NCBI RefSeq assembly: GCF_007896435.1
Contig: NZ_VCBL01000002.1
Span: 248,001-312,000, forward strand
DNA: 64,000 bases
Direction: 5' to 3'
DNA from: Rummeliibacillus suwonensis
GTDB taxonomy: Bacteria; Bacillota; Bacilli; Bacillales_A; Planococcaceae
Shown: piece by piece, positions 9,536-18,488 of the stretch
Layout of the letters: each line of letters opens with the position of its first letter
Numbering within the stretch: position 1 is the stretch's first letter
The notes under the pieces: generated by a model
The model's input: only the letters and a program-made list of their open reading frames with translations
What the model was told of the DNA's origin: nothing
The model's database searches: none
Program-made: the position numbers and the translations under genes

Positions 9536-9972
9536 TAATTTCCCTCCGTATAGTTCAGTTCTAGACAATAATCTCCGACAGATTGTTCGCCTACTAATAA
9601 TTCATATTGCACATAAAATCGACCGTTTTGAATAGATTCAGACGGTTCAAATTTCATCTCTTTTGTCAATGTTACAATGGGTATTTGACCATAATTACTA
9701 TTATAATGACCTTTTCTTGCTTGTCCAAGTACAAATGGCATTCGCATTTTAATGTCACCATTTCGAATGATAACCGCATCTTTTTGGCCAAATCGTAAAG
9801 TTGTATTTCTATGTTGATCTTCTTGTACTTCTTCGTATCGTAAATAGATTTGATCTTTTTTTTGCATAATTGTGCCCTCAGACCAAAGTTCAAATTTCTC
9901 TGGTTCTGTATCTTGTTGCGTAATCGTTGTTATAATTTTTATTTTTACGGGTGCTGTCAGTACATCTGACAT
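9535..9972 (-). CDS. ywiB: DUF1934 / YwiB family small beta-barrel protein
   Basis: 145 residues starting [20 protein letters not shown], with GGAGG nine bases before the ATG at 9970-9972; a longer open frame upstream is not supported. The family (DUF1934, calycin-like beta barrel) has no established biochemical role. Its sequence alternates short strands and ends with a YELLVGE segment typical of the family. It overlaps argS (TAATG) and is conserved as argS neighbour in Bacillales, so the identification is mostly by family and synteny. Confidence 0.88.
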   Translation of the reverse strand: MSDVLTAPVKIKIITTITQQDTEPEKFELWSEGTIMQKKDQIYLRYEEVQEDQHRNTTLRFGQKDAVIIRNGDIKMRMPFVLGQARKGHYNSNYGQIPIVTLTKEMKFEPSESIQNGRFYVQYELLVGEQSVGDYCLELNYTEGN

Positions 9973-10225
9973 TTTATGACGCCTCCGTTTTCTTTTTGAT
10001 GTAACCTTTTTATTATAGGATAGGAATCTACTTGTTTTCAAGATGCAACATTCAAATGATGGTTTATTATTTTCTTTTAACAATAGATCAGTATGATAAA
10101 GCAGACTAAAATACATAGATTTATCAATTACGCCTCAGTATAACTGCATCTCAATTTTTTTCGAGCTTGTTCAAAAAGCTCCGCTTCAAAATCCGTGACA
10201 GCTTCTTATAGACAATTCACTAAAT

Positions 10226-10346
10226 TCCACTACGGCTTGCTAGCTTTTTTCGCGGGACATTGAATGAGCTTCACTGAGTGGGCACCGCACAAAGGACATG
10301 CGCATGCATTTTCGAGGACTCTAGCAAGCCTCCGCTGCAATTTATA
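10226..10346 (-). repeat. Dispersed repeat family B, partial copy
   Basis: This lies in the gene-free stretch 9973-10587. Read on the minus strand it is GGAGGCTTGCT, then TCCTCGAAAATGCATGCGCAT, then TTCAATGTCCCGCG, the same modules as at 7412 and in the inverse copy at 32158-32397. About 80 bases further (10420-10475) a decayed copy of the family C end (GAATCAATTTCATAA followed by AAAAAACACGAA) is visible. Frames of about 70-80 codons across this repeat are not genes. Confidence 0.75.
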
Positions 10347-10587
10347 AAACGGCATGAAAAATATGGAGTCTTTCACACTTCCCCAGCTTTTATCAATGCA
10401 CAACTCACCTGTTCTTATTCGAATCAATTTCATAACTCCAAATTCATACAAAAAACACGAATATATTCCCTTCAAACATTAAATTTGTGAAAATGTTTTA
10501 TTCGACAAAATTAGTGTTTTTCCTTCGTTTAGTTTATCTAAAGACATCACATACTAGATTCAACGATGAAGAAAGGAAGCGATTGGG

Positions 10588-12642
10588 ATGAATAGAGCTG
10601 AATATCAACGGCAGCGAAAAAAAAAGCTACGACTACGGAAAATCGTTATTTGGGTTATCGTGTGTGGCTCAGCACTTGCATCTGCTCTGCTGTCACTCCG
10701 AATATATGCTCAAATTACAGGAGCTCCTTCTTTAACCGTCCCTAAAGCAACGGTTTTCTTAGACGCAGACGGAAAGCAAATAGGAGATAAATTCTCCCAG
10801 CAACGACGGTACTGGGTCGATCTTGATGAAATCTCTCCCTTTGTAACAAAAGCACTTATTGCAACGGAAGATCAAAATTTTTATAGCCACCATGGTTTTG
10901 ACTATACACGTATTGCCGGGGCTCTCTTTAAAGATATAAAAGCGATGAAAAAAGTTGAAGGAGCAAGTACGATTACTCAACAGTATGCTCGAAATTTATA
11001 TCTTACCTATGATAAAACATGGGTCAGAAAAATAAATGAAGCGCTATATGCCTATCGTTTAGAAACTTTTTATGATAAAGATCAAATATTAGAGGGTTAT
11101 TTGAATACAGTGTATTTTGGACATGGCATGTATGGTGTGGAAGCTGCAAGCAGATACTTTTTTGCAAAATCAGCCAAAGATTTAACACTTCCAGAAGCGG
11201 CGGCTTTAATAGCTATACCAAAAGGGCCAAGTATTTATTCGCCGCTGGCAAATGAAGAAAAGAACCACCAAAGACAACAGCTGATTCTATCATTAATGGA
11301 GCAACAAAATATGATCACAAAAGACGCTAAAGAGCGAGCTCAGCAAGAAAAGCTTGCGTTCAAATATGATGAATGGGACAGTGGAAAAATAAACGCTCCC
11401 TATTTTATCGATACTGTTTGGGCAGAAGCGCAAAAAATATTGGAGAAGAACGGCCGAAGTATCGAAGAAGGCGGTTGGACGATCCAAACAACTTTAAATC
11501 CTACACATCAAATAGCAGCTGAAGAAGCGATTAAAAAGAATTTGCCAAACTCAGGTCTACAGGTGGGATTCGTGAGTATGGATCCCAAAACAGGCTACAT
11601 TACAGCATTGGTTGGAGGCAGCCAATATACGAAAAGTCCATTTAACCGTGTAACACAAGCAAAGAGACAACCGGGTTCAGCCATTAAACCATTGCTGTAT
11701 GCCACTGCTTTAGAGGATAATTTTTCTCCTTTAACATTCATGGATGCCGAACAAACCATTTTCACTTATGATGGTGGGCGCTCTGAATACGAGCCGAAAA
11801 ACGTTAATGGTAAATTTGCGAACCACCCACTTTCTTTGGCACAAGCACTTGCCATTTCAGATAACATTTATGCAGTGAAAACTTTTGAAGAAGTAGGCTA
11901 TCGTAAATTTAGACAAATGCTAGATCGCTTTGGTTTAGGTGGATCTTTACAAAACACGCCATCTGTTGCTTTAGGCACCACCGAAGTTTCTTTAAAGGAT
12001 ATTACTTCCGCCTATAATACTATCGCAGCAGGCGGTGTAAAGAGAACACCGATCACCGTTCTCTCCATTAAAGATTCTAATGGTAAAGTACTTTACAAAG
12101 TGAAAAAACATAGAGAATCTAAAAGAGTGTTGAAAAAAGATGATAATTTTATCCTGACGCAATTAATGACAGGTATGTTTGATCCCGTATTTAATGACTA
12201 TGCACCAGCAACTGGTGTTAGCATTCGCAATAAGCAAACACGTCCATATGCTGCAAAATCAGGAACGACATTAACAGATCAAATGATGATTGGATTCACT
12301 CCTTCGCTGACAGCGGGCGTTTGGAATGGTTATGACCAAGGAAAACAAATGACAGATACTGCTGATAGCCGTGCAACCAAGCAAATATGGATCGACTTCA
12401 TGGAAAATGCCCATAAAGATTTGCCAAGTGAACCTTTTATAGCGCCAGATGGTGTAGAAGCGGCTATCATTGATGTAGAAACAGGTGGCATTGCAACCAA
12501 AAGCTGTAGCAGACAACGGGTTGTTTATCTAAAGAAAAAGGATATACCGAAGAAAAAATGTACAGATCCATCGATCGTAAAAGATTTAACAAGAGATACG
12601 AATGATTCATGGAGCCTTTTTCCTTTTTCATTCTTTGAATAA
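10588..12642 (+). CDS. Class A penicillin-binding protein, PbpG/PBP2d-like
   Basis: 684 residues. A bifunctional peptidoglycan synthase anchored by one N-terminal membrane helix (about 18-42). The glycosyltransferase (GT51) domain has the catalytic-glutamate motif TEDQNFYSHHGFD at 93-105 and EGASTITQQ. The transpeptidase has SAIK at 364-367, SDN at 424-426 and KSGT at 557-560. The C-terminus is cysteine-containing, without long repeats. The ribosome site is AAAGGA. Length and position beside argS-ywiB and ywhD correspond to B. subtilis PbpG (YwhE), a sporulation-specific enzyme, so a role in spore peptidoglycan is likely but inferred; PbpF or PBP1-type relatives cannot be excluded. Confidence 0.92.
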   Translation: MNRAEYQRQRKKKLRLRKIVIWVIVCGSALASALLSLRIYAQITGAPSLTVPKATVFLDADGKQIGDKFSQQRRYWVDLDEISPFVTKALIATEDQNFYSHHGFDYTRIAGALFKDIKAMKKVEGASTITQQYARNLYLTYDKTWVRKINEALYAYRLETFYDKDQILEGYLNTVYFGHGMYGVEAASRYFFAKSAKDLTLPEAAALIAIPKGPSIYSPLANEEKNHQRQQLILSLMEQQNMITKDAKERAQQEKLAFKYDEWDSGKINAPYFIDTVWAEAQKILEKNGRSIEEGGWTIQTTLNPTHQIAAEEAIKKNLPNSGLQVGFVSMDPKTGYITALVGGSQYTKSPFNRVTQAKRQPGSAIKPLLYATALEDNFSPLTFMDAEQTIFTYDGGRSEYEPKNVNGKFANHPLSLAQALAISDNIYAVKTFEEVGYRKFRQMLDRFGLGGSLQNTPSVALGTTEVSLKDITSAYNTIAAGGVKRTPITVLSIKDSNGKVLYKVKKHRESKRVLKKDDNFILTQLMTGMFDPVFNDYAPATGVSIRNKQTRPYAAKSGTTLTDQMMIGFTPSLTAGVWNGYDQGKQMTDTADSRATKQIWIDFMENAHKDLPSEPFIAPDGVEAAIIDVETGGIATKSCSRQRVVYLKKKDIPKKKCTDPSIVKDLTRDTNDSWSLFPFSFFE

Positions 12643-12656
12643 TATGATTCAAAAGT

Positions 12657-12706
12657 AAAACGCTTTTCTTTGAGGAATATTGAATCCTTTTAGAAAAGCG
12701 TTTTTT
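12657..12706 (+). terminator. Terminator after the class A PBP gene
   Basis: Long stem AAAACGCTTTTCT / AGAAAAGCG with a run of T immediately after it, starting 15 bases past the stop codon. Confidence 0.85.
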
Positions 12707-13063
12707 CTTATTAATCATATGATGGATCAATTGGTTGCACCCTTACTGCGAGTGAGTTGCGAGCCATGATGGAGTATATATTTTCCTTATCAACCAAAAT
12801 GATCTTCTAACTAAAAAAACTTCCATTCTATCGGAGTCCGTTATCCTTTAGAATGAAAGCTTTACTACTTACTGAATATGAGAATCATGTGGCATTAAGC
12901 TTGATCCTTACAAAATGCCACATGACACCCATCATCATCAATAAGTTTTTGTCCTAGCCTACCTTTGTAAGCTTTATTTCAGTTTACTTCCTTTCTATGA
13001 CGGTTTCAACTATGTATTTGAAAACGCTTAGAAAATGTCACAGATTATTCAATAATTAGGTGG
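12707..13063. other. Gene-free stretch
   Basis: About 360 AT-rich bases between the converging PBP and ywhD genes. No open frame with a ribosome site, no member of the dispersed repeats and no clear second terminator was found. Confidence 0.6.
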
Positions 13064-13576
13064 TTAAAATCCCAAATCTGTACGTAATTGAACATCACTA
13101 CTTTTCCACATATCCTCATTAAAGTTCTTTAAAAACTCTCCTAAAACATGTTTGGAAGAGTCATCCATATGTTCAACAATTATATGGCGTTTCATCGATT
13201 TATCCATTTTGTTGACATGATCTGCTAATATTTTATAGCCACGTCTTTTTTCACGATTGACGACCATTTCGCATGCTGTTACACCAGCATAATATGCACC
13301 TTCTGGTTTTTGCTCAATGGTCACCCATACTAGCCAATAAGGTTTGCCACCTTCTGAATCAGTACGGTCTGTTGTAAATTTGATACCTCTTTCTACCGCA
13401 CTCCGAGCATGCATAGCGCCAATATCCACCTCAGCCGTTTTTTCTTGTATATCGATAATAACCGGTGATACGTTCTCAAGTGATATGGATCCGATGCCAA
13501 ATCCTTTATGACCATCAGTTGGATTATTTTTTAGAATCGTAAATTCCATTTTTTTAGGTTTTTCTTCATTTGCCAT
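13064..13576 (-). CDS. ywhD: YwhD family protein
   Basis: 170 residues, complete; GGAGGG precedes the ATG. The family is conserved in Bacillales and its function is not established. Visible features: an N-terminal acidic/lysine-rich start, FTILKNNPTDGHKGFGIGSI near residues 12-31, and a central WLVWVTIEQKPEGAYYAG segment. It is divergent from ywhB with only about 65 bp between, as in B. subtilis. Identification is by family resemblance and gene order. Confidence 0.88.
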   Translation of the reverse strand: MANEEKPKKMEFTILKNNPTDGHKGFGIGSISLENVSPVIIDIQEKTAEVDIGAMHARSAVERGIKFTTDRTDSEGGKPYWLVWVTIEQKPEGAYYAGVTACEMVVNREKRRGYKILADHVNKMDKSMKRHIIVEHMDDSSKHVLGEFLKNFNEDMWKSSDVQLRTDLGF

Positions 13577-13643
13577 ACGCTAAATCCCTCCGTTCTGTTA
13601 TTATAACGAATATACACTATATTTTACACGAGGAGGGCTTACA

Positions 13644-13829
13644 ATGCCTGTAGTTACGATTAAACTGATCGAAGGACGTACTGATGAACAAAAACACAAT
13701 CTTGTTGAAAAGGTGACCGAAGCGATTTCTGAAACGGTCAATGCACCAAAAGAAAATGTCACTATTATTATTGAAGAAATGAAGAAAGAGCATTATGCAG
13801 TTGGTGGCGTGCGAAAGAGCGAACAATAA
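13644..13829 (+). CDS. ywhB: 4-oxalocrotonate tautomerase family protein YwhB
   Basis: 61 residues. Members of this family form hexamers and catalyse keto-enol tautomerisation with the amino group of Pro2 as base. Pro2 is present once the initiator is removed (MPVVTIKLIEGRTDEQ), and the C-terminal GGVRKSEQ includes the usual substrate-binding arginine region. The physiological substrate in Bacillales is unknown. The ribosome site is GAGGAGGG. The TAA stop is also the first part of a family A repeat. Confidence 0.9.
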   Translation: MPVVTIKLIEGRTDEQKHNLVEKVTEAISETVNAPKENVTIIIEEMKKEHYAVGGVRKSEQ

Positions 13830-14045
13830 AGTGAAGCTTCCATCAGTGGGGGTTTTCTTCATCCCCCACTGATGTAGAGGAACTCAGGTTAAAGTCGCCA
13901 CGTCCTGTGGCAACACCTGAGGGACCAACATCTTGTTGGACCAAACCAATCGGGCTTTTACAGGCAGTTGATCCCCCACCTATCTTTCTCGTTTCTCTCT
14001 ATACCTTGAGATGAGGGTCCTACTGCCCGTTAACGCGGGGTAAAT
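13827..14045 (+). repeat. Dispersed repeat family A, full copy
   Basis: About 219 bp, beginning TAAAGTGAAGCTTCCATCAG and ending CCCGTTAACGCGGGGTAAAT. Its first bases are the stop codon of ywhB. It can fold as a series of hairpins: CATCAGTGGGGG/CCCCCACTGATG (13839-13872), CCACGTCCTGTGG, CCAACATCTTGTTGG, and CCCGTTAACGCGGG. A close copy is at 36550-36771 and inverted copies are at 18138-18357 and 39596-39808. No coding capacity. Confidence 0.9.
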
Positions 14046-14080
14046 AACAGGCTTTCGAAAATAACCTTCAATAAAATGAA

Positions 14081-14120
14081 AATGGTATGCGAACTTATGA
14101 ACTTTTTCGCATACCATTTT
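14081..14120 (-). terminator. Terminator after ywgA
   Basis: A 13-bp stem AATGGTATGCGAA / TTCGCATACCATT with a 12-base loop, T-rich on both sides. It lies 11-50 bases beyond the ywgA stop and could act in both directions. Confidence 0.8.
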
Positions 14121-14130
14121 TAATGACTAT

Positions 14131-14637
14131 TTAGTTCACTTTATATTGATTGAGCATATCGATCAGCTCAAAAGCATCTTCCATCTCTTGCTCGGTAAAA
14201 TTCAATTTTCCTTTGACAACATGAATTTTTTCTATTTGCTCTGTCTTGGGCAATTCATCAAAATATAGGAGTGTTGAAACAAGTTCTAAAAATCTTGCAC
14301 TCTTGTTGTTTAAAATATAGACAACCTCTTTTAAATTTTGTGGTTCCTCACACAAAGCTTCGGAAAAATCCGCTCCTTTTTCGGTTGCTTCATAACAATA
14401 TTGAACATATGAACCCTTGTCCTCCATTTGCTCTGTTAAAAAACCCATCGTGCATAATTCCTCAACACGTAATGTAAGTTCTTCTGAATAGGGACCGTAA
14501 ATATGAAAATGATATTTTTCGTGGAATGGAAATTGCATTTTTTTAGCGATATAAACCATTTTTTGCAATTTTTTTCGGCCAGTAACTTGTCCCGCCAATG
14601 ACACAAATTGTACGACTTTCGCATGTTCTTCTAGCAC
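14131..14637 (-). CDS. ywgA: YwgA family protein
   Basis: 168 residues, starting with GTG behind AAGGAG. The family has no known biochemical role. The protein is soluble, mostly helical and charged, with KLQKMVYIAKKMQFPFHEKY near residues 23-42 and the HIYGPYSEELTLRVEEL segment that recalls winged-helix or toxin-antitoxin-like SocA/Panacea folds (resemblance only). It follows ywfO by 22 bp on the same strand and both are probably one operon, as in B. subtilis. Confidence 0.85.
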   Translation of the reverse strand: MLEEHAKVVQFVSLAGQVTGRKKLQKMVYIAKKMQFPFHEKYHFHIYGPYSEELTLRVEELCTMGFLTEQMEDKGSYVQYCYEATEKGADFSEALCEEPQNLKEVVYILNNKSARFLELVSTLLYFDELPKTEQIEKIHVVKGKLNFTEQEMEDAFELIDMLNQYKVN

Positions 14638-14659
14638 GTTTTTCTCCTTTCGAGAAGAT

Positions 14660-15973
14660 TTAACCTCTCAATACATTTAATATTTGTTTTCTTAATGTTT
14701 TTTGCTTTCCATTTTTCAACAATGCATCTTCTGGAAAATATAATTTGTGATCAGATCGACGTTTACCTGATATTGCATCAACGATTTCAGAACAACGTGA
14801 TAACTCTTTAATTTCCCCATTCGGCATTAATAATTGAATGGGCACTCTTTCCTCTTCTTCGCCAGGACGATAGAAATCATAAGGCAAATCCGATGTAGAA
14901 TCATGTACTAAATAATATTTGGGATTGATCCCCGCTTGGATAAATAAATCTTCTAAATCTCTTAATTTTTCATATTCATTTGCTGGATCAAATTCAATAT
15001 ATTTGAATAATCTTCTATTGATAAAACGGCGACTTAAATCGCTCAATATTGGATCTTTTTCTTTTATCCACATTTGAAAATATGTTAGTAAAATACTTTC
15101 ATCTAATGATATATAATCTTCCAATTCAATATTGTTATTAAAAAACGCTTGAAAATGTGTAGGTTCGTGGATAAATTGATAATTTTCTTTACTTAGCTCT
15201 TTTGCACGATGAAGGATTTTATTTAAAATGACCTCAGCACTTCTAGCAACTGGATGAAAATAAACTTGCCAGTACATTTGATAGCGGCTCATAATATAAT
15301 CTTCAACCGCGTGCATACCACTTGATTTGATCACAATTCGGTCTTCCTGTGGACGCATCACACGAAGGATTCTCTCCATATCAAAATGTCCATAACTAAC
15401 ACCTGTGAAATAGGCATCTCTTTGTAGATAATCCATACGATCTGCATCAATTTGGCTTGAAATCATACTAACAACTTGTTTATTGACATACGTTTTAGCG
15501 ATGACATCTGACACTTTTTGTGGAAAATCAGGTGCGACACGACTCAATACTTGATTTACCTCTGTATCACCTTTAATGATCGCTCTAGTGTACTCCTCAT
15601 GATCTAAATCAAAAACATGTTCAAATGCGTGGGAAAATGGTCCATGACCTAAATCATGCAATAACGCCGCGCAAAGCACTACTAGGCGTTCGCTTTCATC
15701 CCATTCTTTTCTACCTTTGAACACATCATCGACCATTCGCCTGACAATTTCATAGACTCCCAAAGAGTGACTAAAGCGACTATGTTCTGCTCCGTGAAAT
15801 ACCAAATAAGTCGTACCGAGCTGTTTAATACGACGTAAACGTTGAAACTCTCTTGTACCTATTAAATCCCATATCACTTGATCGCGCACATGTATATAGC
15901 GATGAACCGGATCTTTGAATACTTTCTCTTCGTCTAGCTTTTTAGTCGCATAACTCAATTCAAGCACTTCCAC
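14660..15973 (-). CDS. ywfO: HD-domain phosphohydrolase YwfO
   Basis: 437 residues. A metal-dependent nucleotide phosphohydrolase of the dGTPase-like HD superfamily. The metal-site residues are in GAEHSRFSHSLG (about 61-72), the central HDLGHGPFSH (H106, D107) and DADRMDYLQRD. Family members act on (d)NTPs; the exact substrate here is not shown. The gene leads a two-gene unit with ywgA. No membrane segment or signal. Confidence 0.9.
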   Translation of the reverse strand: MEVLELSYATKKLDEEKVFKDPVHRYIHVRDQVIWDLIGTREFQRLRRIKQLGTTYLVFHGAEHSRFSHSLGVYEIVRRMVDDVFKGRKEWDESERLVVLCAALLHDLGHGPFSHAFEHVFDLDHEEYTRAIIKGDTEVNQVLSRVAPDFPQKVSDVIAKTYVNKQVVSMISSQIDADRMDYLQRDAYFTGVSYGHFDMERILRVMRPQEDRIVIKSSGMHAVEDYIMSRYQMYWQVYFHPVARSAEVILNKILHRAKELSKENYQFIHEPTHFQAFFNNNIELEDYISLDESILLTYFQMWIKEKDPILSDLSRRFINRRLFKYIEFDPANEYEKLRDLEDLFIQAGINPKYYLVHDSTSDLPYDFYRPGEEEERVPIQLLMPNGEIKELSRCSEIVDAISGKRRSDHKLYFPEDALLKNGKQKTLRKQILNVLRG

Positions 15974-16022
15974 TCTTTCTATTTTAAAGTTCCGTAATCT
16001 ATATATTTCAACATTATAAACG

Positions 16023-16047
16023 AAAAAACCACCTTATTGAAAGGTGG
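16023..16047 (-). terminator. Terminator after the DUF1450 gene
   Basis: Minus-strand hairpin CCACCTT/AAGGTGG with a five-base loop and six following U residues, between the DUF1450 gene and ywfO. Confidence 0.8.
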
Positions 16048-16089
16048 AAAAAGTCGTGTTATGAAAAAAATAATGATACGTTTTTATTT

Positions 16090-16350
16090 TCATTCGTTTT
16101 CTTGATAACTTTCTGGTAATCTTTTTTGTGATTTCAATTTGGCGATAATTTTTGGTATTAATTCCTCTTCCGTATGCGCCGCGCATGGACGATTGTTGAC
16201 GATTGTAAATGTTTTGCGAAGTCCAGGACCGCAGTATGATTGGCATTTAATATCTATCGTAGCATCAGGATCGATTGCTTTCAGTTTAGGAATTAATGTT
16301 TTTAAATTAACGGCCTGACATTCATCGCAAACACGGAATTCGTTTGCCAT
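16090..16350 (-). CDS. DUF1450 (YuzB-like) cysteine protein
   Basis: 86 residues. The protein has CDEC at 8-11, CQSYCGPG around 36-43 and another cysteine near 56, a layout of the DUF1450/YuzB family with a thioredoxin-like ferredoxin appearance. A redox or metal-binding role is suggested by the cysteines but not shown. It has its own terminator and is probably monocistronic. Confidence 0.8.
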   Translation of the reverse strand: MANEFRVCDECQAVNLKTLIPKLKAIDPDATIDIKCQSYCGPGLRKTFTIVNNRPCAAHTEEELIPKIIAKLKSQKRLPESYQENE

Positions 16351-16521
16351 TTTGTCTACAACCCTTTCTATATCTCAGTTTTAAGTCTATCTATTAGTGT
16401 ATCGTATTTCCTATCTTTCGTTCAAGATATTTTATCTGATAAAGCTATTACAAGTTTATGAATAAAAAATATAAAAACTGTCTAGGCTAATCCTATGAAT
16501 GAAATAGGAGGTTTGAAAACA

Positions 16522-17163
16522 ATGAAAACAAGACAAGATGCTTGGTTACCAGAGAATGATGAATTATTGGCAGAAGCTGTTTTACGCCATGTGAAAGAAG
16601 GAAGTACTCAGCTTACCGCCTTTGAAGAAGCAGGTGATGCGCTGAACCGTACCGCTGCTGCTTGTGGTTTCCGATGGAATGCGGTAGTACGCAAAAACTA
16701 TGAGAAGGAACTAGCTTCTGCTAAAAAAGAGAGAAAGGAAAGAATGCGAATTTATGGTGCTTCTGCTCGTAGAAGAACAGCAGGGCTTTATCTGCTACCA
16801 AACGAAAAGCATAATGAAGTCACACGCACGATTCCTCTTTCTGCAATGTCTATTGACCTTGTAATTGCCTATTTAATGCGTTTACAACAAAGTAACTTCC
16901 ATGATGAGGAAATATCAAGATGGCGGCATTTAGCAAATATTGCAAATGACAAGGCAGCGAAAATGGAAAAAGAAGTACTTCGTTTAGAAAAAGAACATCG
17001 TAATATGAAAAAAGATTATGATCAATTTATGCAAGTGATGAACCGTGCAAGACGTTTAATGACGCTTGGCACAGAAGATGAGCATATTGCTCCTGTCTTT
17101 ACAATGGAGCGAAACGGAAATCTTGTCAAAAAAGAAGATGCATCCGTAGGTATAGAGGAATAA
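16522..17163 (+). CDS. rsfA: RsfA family prespore transcriptional regulator
   Basis: 213 residues from the ATG at 16522, which has AGGAGG ten bases upstream; an in-frame ATG nine codons earlier lies in front of that site. The N-terminal 70 residues form a Myb/SANT-like DNA-binding domain (DAWLPENDELLAEAVLRHVK; FRWNAVVRKNYEKE). The C-terminal part is a coiled coil (about 130-180). RsfA in B. subtilis is made in the forespore under sigma-F and modulates sigma-F genes; the neighbours match that locus. The stop codon coincides with the start of a shortened family A repeat. Confidence 0.87.
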   Translation: MKTRQDAWLPENDELLAEAVLRHVKEGSTQLTAFEEAGDALNRTAAACGFRWNAVVRKNYEKELASAKKERKERMRIYGASARRRTAGLYLLPNEKHNEVTRTIPLSAMSIDLVIAYLMRLQQSNFHDEEISRWRHLANIANDKAAKMEKEVLRLEKEHRNMKKDYDQFMQVMNRARRLMTLGTEDEHIAPVFTMERNGNLVKKEDASVGIEE

Positions 17164-17197
17164 AGTGAAACTTCCTGCCCATTAACGCGGGATAAAT
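17161..17197 (+). repeat. Internally deleted family A repeat (ends only)
   Basis: The first 14 bases (TAAAGTGAAACTTC) and the last 22 (CTGCCC, ATTAACGCGGGATAAAT) of family A are joined with nothing between. The TAA is the rsfA stop. Confidence 0.75.
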
Positions 17198-17205
17198 ACA
17201 AAAAT

Positions 17206-17245
17206 AGACTGTAAACAAACTCCAAAATTTGTTTGCAGTCTTCTT
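17206..17245 (+). terminator. Terminator between converging rsfA and lipL
   Basis: A 14-bp stem AGACTGTAAACAAA / TTTGTTTGCAGTCT with an eight-base loop and a T-rich tail; it can serve both converging genes. Confidence 0.85.
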
Positions 17246-17279
17246 TTGTTTTATTTTTTATTTGCATCAATTTCAGGCT

Positions 17280-18113
17280 CTAATTCTTAGATAGCATCGA
17301 TTGATTTCTTTCAAGCACTCTCTTTAAGTAGAAAGTATACAGTTCCATTTCGTCTGTCTGCAATGTACCTATTTTCATCTCATCGCTTAAAGAGATTAAT
17401 AATTGGTGTAATGTGAGAACGGTTTGTTGCACAGTTAGCGATTCATCTAATAATTCGTTTAAAGAAGCCATTACTTCTGGTTTTATAATAGGATATTGAA
17501 ACTTTGTTTTCTCTCCTTGCAAGCTAACCTCATAGAAATCTCGTACAAGCATGGCTCTTTCCACTCCACTGCCTTCTATGCATAGATAAATTTGTATGGC
17601 AATCCCTTGGCGTAAGCGACGTTGTGAAATCCCTGCAAATTTCTTGCCAGCAATACTTAAATCATATGAACCGGGACAATAAGATCCTACAATCTCATAA
17701 GCTTCGATTTTATCCGCAACCTGTGGAAATAATCGCTTAATCAATGTGACCATAATCTCATAGCCTGTGTTAATATCAATTTTTTCCTCCCGCTCAGATA
17801 AAACAAGTGATATATTCAATACACCCGGATCTAACACAACCGCTAGTCCACCAGAGTTGCGTATAATTGGCTCAAATCCTCTTTTTTTTAATAATGCCAT
17901 TCCTTCTTGAATATGTGGTAGTCGATGATCCTGTATACCAAGCACAACGGATTGATCATGGACCCATGTCCGAATAGTAGCTGGTGATTGTCCTTGTCCT
18001 ACGAGATGGCAAAGCGTGTCATCGGCGGCAAATGATTCTAATGGCGAATGCCCTATACCGCTGATAGATTGATCCCAAAAACGCCATACGGATTGTTGTA
18101 AATAATTCTTCAT
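17280..18113 (-). CDS. lipL: Octanoyl-[GcvH]:protein N-octanoyltransferase LipL
   Basis: 277 residues of the biotin/lipoate ligase fold. LipL moves octanoyl or lipoyl groups from GcvH to the E2 subunits of 2-oxoacid dehydrogenases by way of a cysteine acyl-enzyme. The cysteine is at about 146 in SYCPGSYDLSI, followed by GKKFAGISQRR with the conserved lysine, a combination that separates LipL (YwfL) from LipM and lipoate ligase LplA. Location beside rsfA and hemQ agrees with B. subtilis ywfL. Start is ATG; the ribosome site GGAG is moderate. A family A repeat lies directly upstream. Confidence 0.9.
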   Translation of the reverse strand: MKNYLQQSVWRFWDQSISGIGHSPLESFAADDTLCHLVGQGQSPATIRTWVHDQSVVLGIQDHRLPHIQEGMALLKKRGFEPIIRNSGGLAVVLDPGVLNISLVLSEREEKIDINTGYEIMVTLIKRLFPQVADKIEAYEIVGSYCPGSYDLSIAGKKFAGISQRRLRQGIAIQIYLCIEGSGVERAMLVRDFYEVSLQGEKTKFQYPIIKPEVMASLNELLDESLTVQQTVLTLHQLLISLSDEMKIGTLQTDEMELYTFYLKRVLERNQSMLSKN

Positions 18114-18137
18114 CGTTCAATCTCCTGAAATTATTTT

Positions 18138-18357
18138 ATATTGATCCCGCTTTAACGGGCAGTAAGACCCCATCTCAAGATTTAGAGAGAAACGAAAAAG
18201 ATAGATGGGGGAACCACTGCCCGTAAAAGTCCGATTGGTTCGGGCGGGCAGGATGTTGGCCCCTCAGATGTTGCCATAGGACATCGCATTTTTCACTTTC
18301 ATTCCTCTATTCCAGTGGGGAATGAAGACAACCCCCACTGATGGAGTTTCACTTTAT
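18138..18357 (-). repeat. Dispersed repeat family A, full copy in reverse
   Basis: Fills most of the gap between the divergent lipL and hemQ genes. Read on the minus strand it runs from AAAGTGAAACTCCATCAGTG to CCCGTTAAAGCGGGATCAA with the same hairpins as the copy at 13827. It stands in the promoter region of lipL and about 130 bases before hemQ. Confidence 0.88.
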
Positions 18358-18488
18358 ATTAAGCATACATGATTTGTCCAAACATCTCATGTCAAATTCG
18401 TGAAACTCAAGCGTTCTACGTACTCCTATCAAGCTTTTATGTTAAAATAAGCGTGAATGATTCTCAATAAGAAGGAGTGTCCATAATT

